Program-made: the position numbers and the translations under genes
NCBI RefSeq assembly: GCF_001275135.1
Contig: NZ_LFQU01000001.1
Location: forward strand, 62,001-126,000
DNA length: 64,000 nt
Origin: Xylanibacter rarus
Lineage (GTDB): Bacteria > Bacteroidota > Bacteroidia > Bacteroidales > Bacteroidaceae
Reading direction: 5' to 3'
The notes under the pieces: generated by a model
What the model was told of the DNA's origin: nothing
The model's input: only the letters and a program-made list of their open reading frames with translations
The model's database searches: none
Shown here: one piece after another, positions 9,186 through 17,295 of the stretch
How positions within the stretch are numbered: position 1 is the stretch's first letter
Layout of the letters: each line of letters begins with the position of its first letter

Positions 9186-9605
9186 ATGAAAGGAACAGAC
9201 CATTTCAAGAGAACGATACAGATGTATTTGGAACAACGTGCGGAGGAAGACACGCTCTTTGCGAAGAACTACCGCAATCCAGCCAAGAACATTGACGATT
9301 GCGTAACCTACATTCTGAACTATGTGCAGAAAAGCGGTTGTAACGGCTTCACGGACGGAGAGATATACGGACAAGCAGTACACTACTATGACGAGAACGA
9401 GATTGAGGTGGGCAAGCCTATCCAATGCCAAGTGGCGGTGAACCACATTGTGGAACTCACGGCAGAGGAAAAAGCAGAAGCACGTCAGCAGGCAGTCCGC
9501 AGATACCAAGACGAGGAACTCCGCAAGTTGCAGAACCGCACCAAGCCGACAAAGGCGAAAACAGAAACCCAAGTTCAACCCTCATTATTTGATTTTGGCT
9601 TATGA
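9186..9605 (+). CDS. PcfK-like protein
   Basis: A 139-residue protein from the ATG at 9186 (MKGTDHFKRTIQMYLEQRAE). The pattern of an N-terminal helix, the segment NIDDCVTYILNYVQKSG and a central HYYDENEIEVGKP matches PcfK-like proteins, named after a gene of the enterococcal plasmid pCF10 and common in Bacteroides conjugative elements. The molecular role is unknown. Its stop overlaps the start of the PcfJ-like gene by four bases, which is the usual pairing. The longer frame from 9132 would overlap the previous gene and is less likely. Confidence 0.75.
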   Translation: MKGTDHFKRTIQMYLEQRAEEDTLFAKNYRNPAKNIDDCVTYILNYVQKSGCNGFTDGEIYGQAVHYYDENEIEVGKPIQCQVAVNHIVELTAEEKAEARQQAVRRYQDEELRKLQNRTKPTKAKTETQVQPSLFDFGL

Positions 9606-10867
9606 AACCGAGAAACAAATTTGAAAAAGCAGTTCTTGCCCAAAGCAAGAAACTACGCCCGATAACCCCGATACAGATAAATTGGGCATTCCGTAATTGC
9701 GTGGAGCATTATGCACACCGCTTGCCGAAAGGTCGTACCACTTGTATGGATTGCGGTCATAGTTGGGTAATGACGGAGCAGACCGAGCATTGTACGTGTC
9801 CCGAATGTGGAGCAAGTTTGAAAGTCTGCCTCACCTATCAGCGCAAGGTAAGACAAAAGCAGTATTTCACAACCCTTACCACAAGCGGAGAATACCAAGT
9901 GCTACGAATGTTCTTGCTTGTCGTGGGTATGGAGAAAGGGGTTAATGCCAAGTCCTATGCCCTTGAAATCGGGCAGTATTGGTGGAATGAACAAGGGCGT
10001 AAGGCTGTTGTTGCCATTCCACGCACATTGGGATGCTACATCGACACGTTCTCATTCGCTTCTCCTTTTGCTATCCGCAATGACAATGAAGCGTACCGCC
10101 ATATCTCATATTCCCCGATATATCCAAGATATAAGGTGTTGCCGACGCTCCGCAGAAACGGCTTTAACGGCAATTTCCACGACATTGTACCCACCAAACT
10201 AATACCGGCATTATTGTCGGACAGCCGTGCGGAAACGCTGTTGAAGGCAGGGCAATATCCCATGTTGCGCTACTATCTGTACCACTCTTTCAATATTGGA
10301 GAGTATTGGGCTTCAATCAAGATATGTATCCGCAACGGCTATACTATTGAGGACGGCTCAATGTGGCGTGACACCATAGACCTCCTGCGTCATTTCGGCA
10401 AGGACACAAACAGCCCGAAATACGTTTGCCCTGCCGACCTCAAAGTTGAACACGACAAGTTGGTGGCAAAGCGCAACCTGCAAAGGAAACATGAGCGGAC
10501 TGAACAGCAACGCAGGAAAGCGATTGAGGACGAGAAACAATATCTGAAAGCTAAGGGCATATTCTTCGGACTTGCCTTTACCGACAGCCTTATTTGCGTC
10601 AAAGTCATAGAGAGCGTGGAAGAAATGGCAGAGGAAGGAAGGACGATGCACCATTGTGTGGGCGGTTACCACAAACGAAAAGACTCCCTTATCCTATCCG
10701 CCACCATTGACGGAAAACGAATTGAAACGATAGAGGTGTCACTAAAAACTTTTGAGGTGGTGCAGTGTCGTGGCGTATGCAACGAGAACTCCGAATACCA
10801 CGACCGCATCATCGCCCTTGTGAACAAGAACGCCAACCTTATCCGCCAGCGGATGAAAGCGGCATAA
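9602..10867 (+). CDS. PcfJ-like protein
   Basis: A 421-residue protein paired with the PcfK-like gene through an ATGA overlap. It carries a zinc-ribbon-like pair, Cys48/Cys51 and Cys66/Cys69 (CMDCGHSW and CPECGASL). The C-terminal block GRTMHHCVGGYHKRKDSLIL followed by RIETIEVSLKTFEVVQCRG is the hallmark of the PcfJ family. PcfJ proteins accompany conjugative elements of Firmicutes and Bacteroidetes; the biochemical role is not established. The His/Cys-rich block suggests nucleic-acid or metal binding. Confidence 0.8.
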   Translation: MKPRNKFEKAVLAQSKKLRPITPIQINWAFRNCVEHYAHRLPKGRTTCMDCGHSWVMTEQTEHCTCPECGASLKVCLTYQRKVRQKQYFTTLTTSGEYQVLRMFLLVVGMEKGVNAKSYALEIGQYWWNEQGRKAVVAIPRTLGCYIDTFSFASPFAIRNDNEAYRHISYSPIYPRYKVLPTLRRNGFNGNFHDIVPTKLIPALLSDSRAETLLKAGQYPMLRYYLYHSFNIGEYWASIKICIRNGYTIEDGSMWRDTIDLLRHFGKDTNSPKYVCPADLKVEHDKLVAKRNLQRKHERTEQQRRKAIEDEKQYLKAKGIFFGLAFTDSLICVKVIESVEEMAEEGRTMHHCVGGYHKRKDSLILSATIDGKRIETIEVSLKTFEVVQCRGVCNENSEYHDRIIALVNKNANLIRQRMKAA

Positions 10868-10891
10868 TATCGACATCTAACAACTAACATT

Positions 10892-11149
10892 ATGGAAGTA
10901 AGATTTGAAAGCATGGTTTTCCTATGGGATGATAAAATCCCCACGATGTTCCTTGAATTTATGAACCTCCTCACTCTTTGTCAGAGTGAGGAGCAATTAA
11001 GGGCGAGCGTCAAGGACTTTGCCGAGAAACACGAACTTGACAAGTTCTTCCTTTACGGCTTCGGCTCTCATCATTTCTACCTGCACCAACGCTACACGAG
11101 CGACCCCGAAATGGTGATGCAACACAGAGTGCTGTCTGTACATTTCTAA
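10892..11149 (+). CDS. Small hypothetical protein of the accessory operon
   Basis: Eighty-five residues, acidic, with no membrane segment; starts MEVRFESMVFLWDDKIPTMF. I do not recognise a family. It starts 24 bases after the PcfJ-like gene and belongs to the same rightward series. Confidence 0.6.
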   Translation: MEVRFESMVFLWDDKIPTMFLEFMNLLTLCQSEEQLRASVKDFAEKHELDKFFLYGFGSHHFYLHQRYTSDPEMVMQHRVLSVHF

Positions 11150-11180
11150 TCATCTAAATAACAACGACTATGGCAACAAA

Positions 11181-11399
11181 ATGACAATTAACGGAGTAAG
11201 CACCTGCCAATCGGCAGGAACGGAGAACTACGAGAAATTCCAAACGGGTATCGACAGACGCAAACGCACCCTTGTGCAATACGACTACCGCCACACGGAC
11301 GGGGAACTTTTCTCTTGTGTCAAACCCACATTAGACGAATGTCGAGCCGCACGGGACAAGTGGCTAACGGCAAAGGAAAGGAAGGAGGAGAAGCGATGA
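11181..11399 (+). CDS. DUF3873-like small protein
   Basis: Seventy-two residues beginning MTINGVSTCQSAGTENYEKF. The central YDYRHTDGELFSCVKPTLDE is characteristic, as far as I recall, of the DUF3873 family found in Bacteroides mobile elements. Function unknown. Its stop overlaps the next start codon (ATGA at 11396). Confidence 0.65.
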   Translation: MTINGVSTCQSAGTENYEKFQTGIDRRKRTLVQYDYRHTDGELFSCVKPTLDECRAARDKWLTAKERKEEKR

Positions 11400-11644
11400 A
11401 CGAAGCAGGCTACCAAACGCTGATAGTCAAATTCAGCGAACCCATTACGGCATTGGACGGCATCTTTGACGATGCCGAAGCGTGGGGAGTTGATACCCTA
11501 AAGGGGTGGATAGACAGCTATGAAAGCAGCCGTTTCACTGCCATTGACAGCCATACGGCAGTCATCACGAGCGAGTATAGCATGGAATGTCTGAAAGAGT
11601 GGCTGGAAAAATGCACACCCATAACCGAGAAAACAGAATTTTGA
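11396..11644 (+). CDS. Small hypothetical protein
   Basis: Eighty-two residues from the ATG at 11396, overlapping the previous stop by four bases, which decides the start over an upstream in-frame ATG. Acidic, no membrane segment (MNEAGYQTLIVKFSEPITAL). No family recognised. Translationally coupled to the DUF3873-like gene. Confidence 0.6.
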   Translation: MNEAGYQTLIVKFSEPITALDGIFDDAEAWGVDTLKGWIDSYESSRFTAIDSHTAVITSEYSMECLKEWLEKCTPITEKTEF

Positions 11645-11697
11645 ACATTGGGGCGGTGTCCGCACCGCCCGAACCATAAACCTAAAAGACAACGGAT

Positions 11698-12006
11698 ATG
11701 ATAGCAAAGACAATTTTAGAGCAGATTGGCGGCAGACGCTTTGCCGCCATGACGGGAAGCAAAGACTTCACAGACATGGGCAACGGCTTGCGCATGAGCC
11801 TTGCGAGGAACAAGACCAGTGCCAACCGCCTTGACATCATCTATGACGGAGGGGCAGACCTATACAATATGCGTTTCTACCGCAAGACGTTCAGCAAAAA
11901 GACATTCGAGAGCAGGACGAAGGACATTGAAACGCACGAGGGGATATATTGCGATATGCTGGAGGAAATGTTCACGATGGTAACGGGACTTTACACCCGC
12001 TTTTGA
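11698..12006 (+). CDS. Conserved hypothetical protein of the transposon
   Basis: A 102-residue protein, MIAKTILEQIGGRRFAAMTG, with an alpha-beta pattern (NRLDIIYDGGADLYNMRF) and a C-terminal acidic helix. Proteins of this shape are common in Bacteroides conjugative elements but have no known role. It is followed by two inverted repeats (12013-12068) that separate it from the last gene of the series. Confidence 0.6.
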   Translation: MIAKTILEQIGGRRFAAMTGSKDFTDMGNGLRMSLARNKTSANRLDIIYDGGADLYNMRFYRKTFSKKTFESRTKDIETHEGIYCDMLEEMFTMVTGLYTRF

Positions 12007-12012
12007 GGGGTG

Positions 12013-12068
12013 GGCGGCAAAAGCCGCCTACTTTCTTTCATGAGCATGATGGCGGATAAGAAAGTAGG
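12013..12068. repeat. Two adjacent inverted repeats
   Basis: A GGCGGC-AAAA-GCCGCC hairpin (12013-12028) runs into a second pair of perfect 11-bp arms, CCTACTTTCTT (12027-12037) and AAGAAAGTAGG (12058-12068). No T-run follows directly, so a processing or protein-binding role is as likely as termination. Confidence 0.5.
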
Positions 12069-12122
12069 CAAAGAAACCTTTGTACCAATCTACGATAGTA
12101 TTCACAAAAACAAGTTTTAATC

Positions 12123-12344
12123 ATGGAAACAATCAGACAGAACGGAAAAACCATCTTGTACAGCAACGACGGCATAAGCATAAAGATGGTTTTCAAGAAC
12201 CTTACGGGCAGGAATTTTCAAGGTCAGGAATATACAGACTATATCCGGCATATCGCAATCGGCAGCATGGGATTTTCACCCGGTATCATAGAGCATTGCA
12301 GGGACGGTGAGGTTGCAGGCAAAGGGACAATCCCGAATGTATGA
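12123..12344 (+). CDS. Small hypothetical protein, last gene of the accessory operon
   Basis: Seventy-three residues, METIRQNGKTILYSNDGISI, mostly beta by composition. No family recognised. Its stop lies six bases before a strong convergent terminator (12350-12386), which closes the rightward series. Confidence 0.55.
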   Translation: METIRQNGKTILYSNDGISIKMVFKNLTGRNFQGQEYTDYIRHIAIGSMGFSPGIIEHCRDGEVAGKGTIPNV

Positions 12345-12349
12345 AAACT

Positions 12350-12386
12350 GAAACTCCGATGAAGTTGGCGGCTTCATCGGAGTTTC
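12350..12386. terminator. Bidirectional terminator between accessory and transfer operons
   Basis: Perfect 15-bp arms GAAACTCCGATGAAG and CTTCATCGGAGTTTC around a seven-base loop, with A-rich sequence to the left and TTTC to the right. It sits between the convergent accessory operon and the leftward lysozyme/tra operon and can serve both. Confidence 0.8.
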
Positions 12387-12406
12387 TTTCGTCAGACACT
12401 TATTCT

Positions 12407-12613
12407 TTATGGTACATACAGCAGCGCAAACTCAGCCTTCCTTCGTTTGAGCAGCATGGCGTGGCGTTTCCCCTTATAGTTACAGAAAGCGATATACTCC
12501 CGGTAGATGTTCCTGTCACCCGCCTCCAGCTTTCGGATTAGCGTGCTTTTGGGTATCTTCCCACTCCCCAAAAGACGGTACGGACCGACATTGTAGGCGA
12601 GCGTGGCAAGCAG
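12407..12613 (-). pseudogene. Lysozyme, 3' part, separated by the RIT insertion
   Basis: Read leftward this encodes LLLATLAYNVGPYRLLGSGK, continues with an Arg/Lys-rich stretch and ends EFALLYVP at the TAA at 12407. It is the missing C-terminal third of the lysozyme whose N-terminal part lies at 16475-16792. TLAYNVG is the late substrate-cleft motif of phage-type (GH24-like) lysozymes. Without a start of its own it cannot be expressed as a lysozyme. Confidence 0.75.
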
Positions 12614-12627
12614 AAGTTATCCAAACC
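12611..12627 (+). repeat. Left terminal inverted repeat of the RIT element
   Basis: CAGAAGTTATCCAAACC, the exact complement of the right-end copy at 16432-16448. It immediately follows lysozyme sequence. Confidence 0.85.
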
Positions 12628-12746
12628 CCAGCATTATCCTAAAAATATAGTTTTTTATTCTGTAAATCATTCTGTTATAGGATGAATAGGTTTGGATAAT
12701 ACATTCCTATATCTTTGCTAATGGCACTAAAGCCAATAGGAAGAAT

Positions 12747-13961
12747 ATGAATATAGCACAGTTAAAATTAAGCCAGAAGAAGTTACTGGACAACCTCGTT
12801 TCCCGTGGTTATGACATTCAGTACATCAAAGGAGTAAAATTTGTTTTAAGACTTCTTTTTGAACATGAAGGATGTTTTCATTCGTATGAACAGTTTGCAG
12901 AAAAGTTTATCCGTACAAGGGGATATACAAAAGCGACATTGGATCTTAGGATGATGCATTTACGTACTATCCAAGCATATGATGAATTTGGGCACTACCC
13001 GGACAAGAAGTCCTTTGTTCCGTTATGCTATCCTTCCAGGTATAATATGCTTAACCCCAGTTTTCGGAAAGTTATAGACATTTATCGGAAGCGTGCCGCA
13101 GAACATAAAAAGAAGTCCACAGTAAAAATGGAAACCGATGCCGTTACAATGTTCCTTTTTGAGATGCAAAAGTTCCACGTCTCTTCATTGGATGAAATCA
13201 AAGAAGAACATGTTTTGTCCTTTTTCCTTAAAGAAGAACAGCAAAAGCGTTCAAGGACATATTGCGGTCACATAGCGTCAGCCCTTAAAGAGTTGGGGGA
13301 TTTATACGACATGAAAAAAGTATTAGGTTATTTCCCTGATTTGAAATATGAAAGGAAAAACTTCAACTATCTTAAGGATGATGAAATCAATGTGATAAAA
13401 AATGCTTTGTCAGACTCTAACAATATTTTGACTTTCAGGGAAAAAGCTATAGTTTCATTGGCTTTATATACTGGCATAAGAGGATGTGACATTGCCAACT
13501 TGAAATTGACAGACATAGATTGGAAGAAGGAACGAGTCAGCTTCGTCCAGGAAAAGACCGGTAATCCGATAGTGTTGCCCCTTCTTCCCCATGTTGGAAA
13601 CTCATTGTTTGATTACATACGGAATGAACGGGACAATGAGGCCGGATCCGTGTATCTGTTTCCCAACAAGAAGAATACGATAGAAAGGTTGGAGAACAAA
13701 AGTATCGGCACCATTGTCAATACAGTCTTTGAGAAACTAAACCTTAGAAAAGGTGAATCCGGGCGTGGAGTCAGCGTATTTCGGCACAACCTCGCCTCTA
13801 AATTACTTGGTAAAGGTACCGAGATTAGGGTCATCAGCCATATTTTAGGACATATCTGTTCTTCATCTATAGTCCCATATATAGATGCTGACATCCCTCA
13901 TCTGAGAGAATGCGGAATCAATATTGAATGTTATCCAATAAGAAAGGAGTTGTTCGAATGA
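12747..13961 (+). CDS. ritA: Tyrosine recombinase, first of the RIT trio
   Basis: A 404-residue tyrosine recombinase. The catalytic domain shows the first Arg in YTGIRGCDIANL (about residue 245), a beta-hairpin Lys (QEKTGNP), the FRHNLASKLL box, HILGH and a terminal Tyr in VPYIDAD. The first position of the usual HxxR box, normally His, is Ser here (SVFRH). An N-terminal SAM-like domain precedes it. In RIT elements the three recombinases are thought to act jointly in movement of the element. It is the promoter-proximal gene, starting 120 bases inside the left repeat, and overlaps ritB. Confidence 0.85.
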   Translation: MNIAQLKLSQKKLLDNLVSRGYDIQYIKGVKFVLRLLFEHEGCFHSYEQFAEKFIRTRGYTKATLDLRMMHLRTIQAYDEFGHYPDKKSFVPLCYPSRYNMLNPSFRKVIDIYRKRAAEHKKKSTVKMETDAVTMFLFEMQKFHVSSLDEIKEEHVLSFFLKEEQQKRSRTYCGHIASALKELGDLYDMKKVLGYFPDLKYERKNFNYLKDDEINVIKNALSDSNNILTFREKAIVSLALYTGIRGCDIANLKLTDIDWKKERVSFVQEKTGNPIVLPLLPHVGNSLFDYIRNERDNEAGSVYLFPNKKNTIERLENKSIGTIVNTVFEKLNLRKGESGRGVSVFRHNLASKLLGKGTEIRVISHILGHICSSSIVPYIDADIPHLRECGINIECYPIRKELFE

Positions 13962-15277
13962 AAACAGATTCACATCTACCCCAATTTGCAGATTTGATGT
14001 CTGAATATGTCAATTTCATCTCCGGTATCGGAAAATGTGACTATATAACCCGCATATACCTGAACTCTTTCGCCAAGTACTGTATGAATCATGGCGGAGT
14101 GCTGTCGGATGATATTATCTCCGGATGGGCATCAAGGACAGATAAGGAAAGCTATTATACAAACCGTAACAGATGCATTATTTTGAGGCGCTTCATCCGT
14201 TATATCCGGTCGAAATATGGGGCACCGTTCAAATTGCCATCATATCCTCCGGATATAAAATACACACCTAAGCCAAAGCGTATTCCTGTTTCAGAACAGC
14301 CATACTCTTATTCCGCAATATCCCATATAGTCAAGAAATATGAACTTTACAAAAGAGCTTCTGGGAAATTCAGTAGGCGGACAATGGACAAGATTCGCCG
14401 TTTCAATGACTTCTGCGCTCAAAATTATCCGTCAGCCGAAGTTCTTACAGAAGAAATTGTCCTTGATTATTGCAAGAAGAAAAAAACGGAATCCGCAAAG
14501 TCATGCAATAACAGAATTGTAGGTGTCAGAGGATTTCTGAAATATGCGAATAGCCGTGGTTTTGTAAATATTCCTCTTCCATCCACCATTCCAAGAGTCA
14601 ATGTCACATCATTCGAACCACATCCGTTTACTCCAGAAGAGCTTGCAAGATTCTTTAATGAAGCGGACAATCTCGAACCTCCAATAAATTGCCGTGACAT
14701 GAGGGCTGCGCTTATGAAAGTGGAAGTTCCGGTCTTTTTCCGACTTTTGTACAGTACAGGGATGCGTACAACAGAAGCCCGTCTGCTCAGAGTAGAAGAC
14801 GTAGACTTGCAATCCGGTGTTATAAATATAAGATACACAAAGAGCATAGATGAACATCGGGTTGCCTTGCACGAATCCATGTGGTCGCTATTGCAGATGT
14901 ATAATGTCAAAATGGAAAATCTCATGCCCGGAAGAAAGACATTCTTTCCTAACGAGTATGACAAACCATATTCCGGAGAATGGGTAACGGCAAGTTTTAA
15001 GAAAGTATGGAAGAAAGTCAGTACGGCACACGCAAGAGCATATGATTTTCGCAGTCACTATGCGGTCGTGAACATAAACGGTTGGGATCACTGCGGCATT
15101 GAATGGATGGACAAACTCTTATATCTCAGCCGTTCCATGGGACACCGTTACATTCAAAACACATTATATTATTACAGGCTTGTACCGCTGTTTGCACACC
15201 AGTTGGAAAATCTGACAGGATGTGGGTATGAAGAACTTTTGCCTGATTTAAACGACTATTTTGAATATGAAGACTAA
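13958..15277 (+). CDS. ritB: Tyrosine recombinase, second of the RIT trio
   Basis: A 439-residue tyrosine recombinase from the ATG at 13958. That start is chosen because it overlaps the ritA stop (ATGA) and has a good AAAGGAG nine bases upstream. Catalytic blocks: LLYSTGMRTTEARLLR (first Arg), YTKSIDEHR (Lys), AYDFRSHYAV (Tyr in place of the first His of HxxR), SMGHRYIQNTLYYYR (second His and the nucleophilic Tyr). Longer than its partners, as expected for the middle RIT gene. Translation is coupled on both sides. Confidence 0.85.
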   Translation: MKTDSHLPQFADLMSEYVNFISGIGKCDYITRIYLNSFAKYCMNHGGVLSDDIISGWASRTDKESYYTNRNRCIILRRFIRYIRSKYGAPFKLPSYPPDIKYTPKPKRIPVSEQPYSYSAISHIVKKYELYKRASGKFSRRTMDKIRRFNDFCAQNYPSAEVLTEEIVLDYCKKKKTESAKSCNNRIVGVRGFLKYANSRGFVNIPLPSTIPRVNVTSFEPHPFTPEELARFFNEADNLEPPINCRDMRAALMKVEVPVFFRLLYSTGMRTTEARLLRVEDVDLQSGVINIRYTKSIDEHRVALHESMWSLLQMYNVKMENLMPGRKTFFPNEYDKPYSGEWVTASFKKVWKKVSTAHARAYDFRSHYAVVNINGWDHCGIEWMDKLLYLSRSMGHRYIQNTLYYYRLVPLFAHQLENLTGCGYEELLPDLNDYFEYED

Positions 15278-16307
15278 AGCAGAACATTCAATTATCGCCG
15301 ATGCCATCCATGAGTGGCATACGGTCTATCTTCCGTGTATAAGGAATCTGAGCCATAACGCTTTAAAATCATACGGAGAGGGAATGGGAATCTATATAGA
15401 CTTCCTTGAATCCTCAAAAGGAGTCACATCAAATACCCTTTGTGGGGAATGCTTCCGTAAGGACTGGATTGAAGAATGGATTGCGTGGCTGAAAGAAGTA
15501 AGAAAATGCAGCCCGCAAACATGCAATCATCGCCTCTCCATATTGAAAAATTTCCTCCGTTTCCTTGCGCACAAGAAAATCCAATTCATAAAATATGATT
15601 GTGATGCCGCTGAAATAAAAAGAATGCAGCAACCTAAAAAACAAGTGGAAGTAATCACAAAAGATACAATCAAACGGATTTTTGCAAGCATCAATACACG
15701 TACATTGATAGGTAAGAGGGATTTTGCCTTGTTCAATCTTCTATATAGTACCGGAACAAGAATAGATGAAATATTATCATTGAGGCTGTCGGCACTGCAC
15801 CTGGATGAAACGAAAGGTTACATTCTTGTTTTGGGTAAAGGGAATAAACAACGTACCATTTATTTGTTGAACAGCATGGTAAGAATACTGAGACATTATG
15901 TGAAGTTGTTCCATCCGGCAAATCCGTTACCTTCTGATTTTGTATTTTTCCCCATATATGGCCATGCAAACAAAAAAATCACTTCAGAAGCGATTAGCAA
16001 GCGGTTGAAAATGTATGTTAGGATTGCGTCTCAGGGGCTACTTGAAATTCCTGTAGATTTTCATTGCCATAGTTTTCGGCATGCACGGGCTACCCATTGG
16101 TTGGAAGACGGTGTAAACTTGGCGCAGATACAAAAACTATTGGGGCATGAGAGCATTGAAACGACAATGAAATACGTAGGAGTTTCATCAGAACAAATGA
16201 TACAAGCTTTATGCTCTATGGAAGACAATCTGACTTTAGGCGTTGAAAAGAAATATAAGAAAATCAGAAATAAAGATTCATTAGCAACAGTTCTTGGATT
16301 GAGATAA
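15267..16307 (+). CDS. ritC: Tyrosine recombinase, third of the RIT trio
   Basis: A 346-residue, XerC/D-like tyrosine recombinase with a complete canonical site: LLYSTGTRIDEILSL (Arg), LGKGNKQRTIYL (Lys), HCHSFRHARATHWL (HxxR), KLLGHESIETTMKYV (His and nucleophilic Tyr). It starts inside the ritB stop region (11-base overlap). An upstream TTG at 15261 is possible but less likely. Of the three it looks the most able to cut and rejoin DNA on its own. Confidence 0.85.
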   Translation: MKTKAEHSIIADAIHEWHTVYLPCIRNLSHNALKSYGEGMGIYIDFLESSKGVTSNTLCGECFRKDWIEEWIAWLKEVRKCSPQTCNHRLSILKNFLRFLAHKKIQFIKYDCDAAEIKRMQQPKKQVEVITKDTIKRIFASINTRTLIGKRDFALFNLLYSTGTRIDEILSLRLSALHLDETKGYILVLGKGNKQRTIYLLNSMVRILRHYVKLFHPANPLPSDFVFFPIYGHANKKITSEAISKRLKMYVRIASQGLLEIPVDFHCHSFRHARATHWLEDGVNLAQIQKLLGHESIETTMKYVGVSSEQMIQALCSMEDNLTLGVEKKYKKIRNKDSLATVLGLR

Positions 16308-16322
16308 TACTTAGTAATAAAT

Positions 16323-16362
16323 GAGTGACTGTTCTTGAATAATGGAACAATCACTCTTTATT
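16323..16362 (+). terminator. Terminator after the RIT operon
   Basis: GAGTGACTGTTC and GAACAATCACTC form a 12-bp stem with one mismatch, followed by TTTATT. It lies 15 bases after the ritC stop. Confidence 0.65.
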
Positions 16363-16431
16363 ATCTGCTACCAAAATATAACAATTTACTGATATTCAAT
16401 ATAGTAAAAAGTCAAGTTGGGATAATATTTT

Positions 16432-16468
16432 GGTTTGGATAACTTCTGTTATCCGAAATTTCGGATAA
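16432..16468 (-). repeat. Right terminal repeat of the RIT element plus palindrome
   Basis: GGTTTGGATAACTTCTG (16432-16448) mirrors the left end. It is followed at once by a perfect 20-bp palindrome, TTATCCGAAATTTCGGATAA (16449-16468), which shares the TTATCC core with the terminal repeats. Confidence 0.8.
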
Positions 16469-16474
16469 GAAGTG

Positions 16475-16792
16475 CGAATCCTTCCCGAACTGCTGGAACA
16501 TCGCGCAGAACTTCCGCAGGTCTTTTCGCAGAAGCGCGTCCGCCTGCCGCTTCGTCATGGTGCGTGCCGAATACCTTTCCCCCGGCTGCAACCGATGTCC
16601 ATATCCTACATACGGGTGATGTTTTTCCGAATGCCAGCCCTCAAAATACTTCGTGCATCGCACCGCCCTCTCAAATGGTGGCAGCCGGTAGATAGCCGCC
16701 TGCCCGTCCGTTCCCTCATGGCGTCTGTTCCGTGCGGACACGGAACAGACCGCCAGAAGCGAACAGAGGATAGCCATGAATACACGCATCAT
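16475..16792 (-). pseudogene. Lysozyme, 5' part, interrupted by the RIT element
   Basis: The leftward frame from 16792 encodes a signal peptide (MRVFMAILCSLLAVCSVSA) and then FERAVRCTKYFEGWHSEKHH and PYVGYGHRL, the E-x8-G-H-like start of a GH24-type muramidase. About residue 105 it runs into the RIT end and stops at 16412. The remaining third is at 12407-12613, giving an original protein of about 170 residues. Such a periplasmic lysozyme at the end of the tra operon would open peptidoglycan for the mating apparatus. It overlaps traQ by four bases. Confidence 0.8.
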
Positions 16793-17295
16793 CGTGTAAG
16801 GGGCTTGAAGTTCCCGATGGGGACAACAGTGATAACCCCGTCATCCTTCACGTTTCGGTTGTTGAAGTCAAATTCCAACTCATAGGAGTTGCCGAAATTG
16901 TCCTCCACTACCACGATGAAGTTGTGCGCCTCGTCACCTTGCGCCGTGTAGTACAGCCGGAACTTCTCGTTTTCGAGCAGGTAGCGGTCATTGGGCAGGA
17001 AAGTGATGCCGTTGTCCATTTTCAGTGTGCCCTCACCCTCGAACTGGAAATACCGGATGGTATAGAGGGTATTGGCGAAATCGCCCGTTTTCTTCAGCTC
17101 ACAGCGGATTTCCACCGTCTGCCCCTTTGTGACCTTGTTCGGCACGGGCATGGTTTCCACCGTGAAGGGATAGGATTGCTGGATGTCCATATCGTCGTCG
17201 CACGATACGAATGTGAATGACACTGCGGCGAACAGGCAGAGTGCCAACGCCTTGAAGATTGATGTTCTCTTGTTCTTGTTGTTCAGTATGTTCAT
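16789..17295 (-). CDS. traQ: Conjugative transposon protein TraQ (DUF3872)
   Basis: A 168-residue lipoprotein: hydrophobic signal then FTFVSC with the lipobox Cys at about residue 32, followed by DDDMD. The mature part is beta-rich (YPFTVETMPVPNKVTKGQTV) and matches the DUF3872/TraQ family of Bacteroides conjugative transposons. Likely outer-membrane or periplasmic part of the mating machine; exact role unknown. It starts at the last base of traP and overlaps the lysozyme start by four bases. Confidence 0.85.
   Translation of the reverse strand: MNILNNKNKRTSIFKALALCLFAAVSFTFVSCDDDMDIQQSYPFTVETMPVPNKVTKGQTVEIRCELKKTGDFANTLYTIRYFQFEGEGTLKMDNGITFLPNDRYLLENEKFRLYYTAQGDEAHNFIVVVEDNFGNSYELEFDFNNRNVKDDGVITVVPIGNFKPLTR

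Larger units (their letters stand above)
12611..16474 (+). mobile_element. RIT element (recombinase in trio) inserted in the lysozyme gene
   Basis: Three overlapping tyrosine recombinase genes are bounded by perfect 17-bp inverted repeats: CAGAAGTTATCCAAACC at 12611-12627 and GGTTTGGATAACTTCTG at 16432-16448. A 20-bp perfect palindrome follows the right repeat (16449-16468). An extra inverted copy GGTTTGGATAA lies at 12689-12699, just before ritA. Lysozyme coding sequence abuts both sides, proving insertion. RIT elements are defined by exactly this trio and by inverted ends. The outer limit on the right is uncertain by about 25 bases because the palindrome may belong to the element. Confidence 0.85.

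Noticed and set aside
12341-12541. Rightward 66-codon frame after the accessory operon
   Set aside because: It runs through the terminator hairpin and is antisense to the lysozyme C-terminal remnant, which has clear family motifs.
12611-16474. Tn554-like tnpA/tnpB/tnpC transposon
   Set aside because: Tn554 has two tyrosine recombinases and a dissimilar TnpC and lacks terminal inverted repeats; here all three genes are tyrosine recombinases between perfect inverted repeats, which fits RIT.
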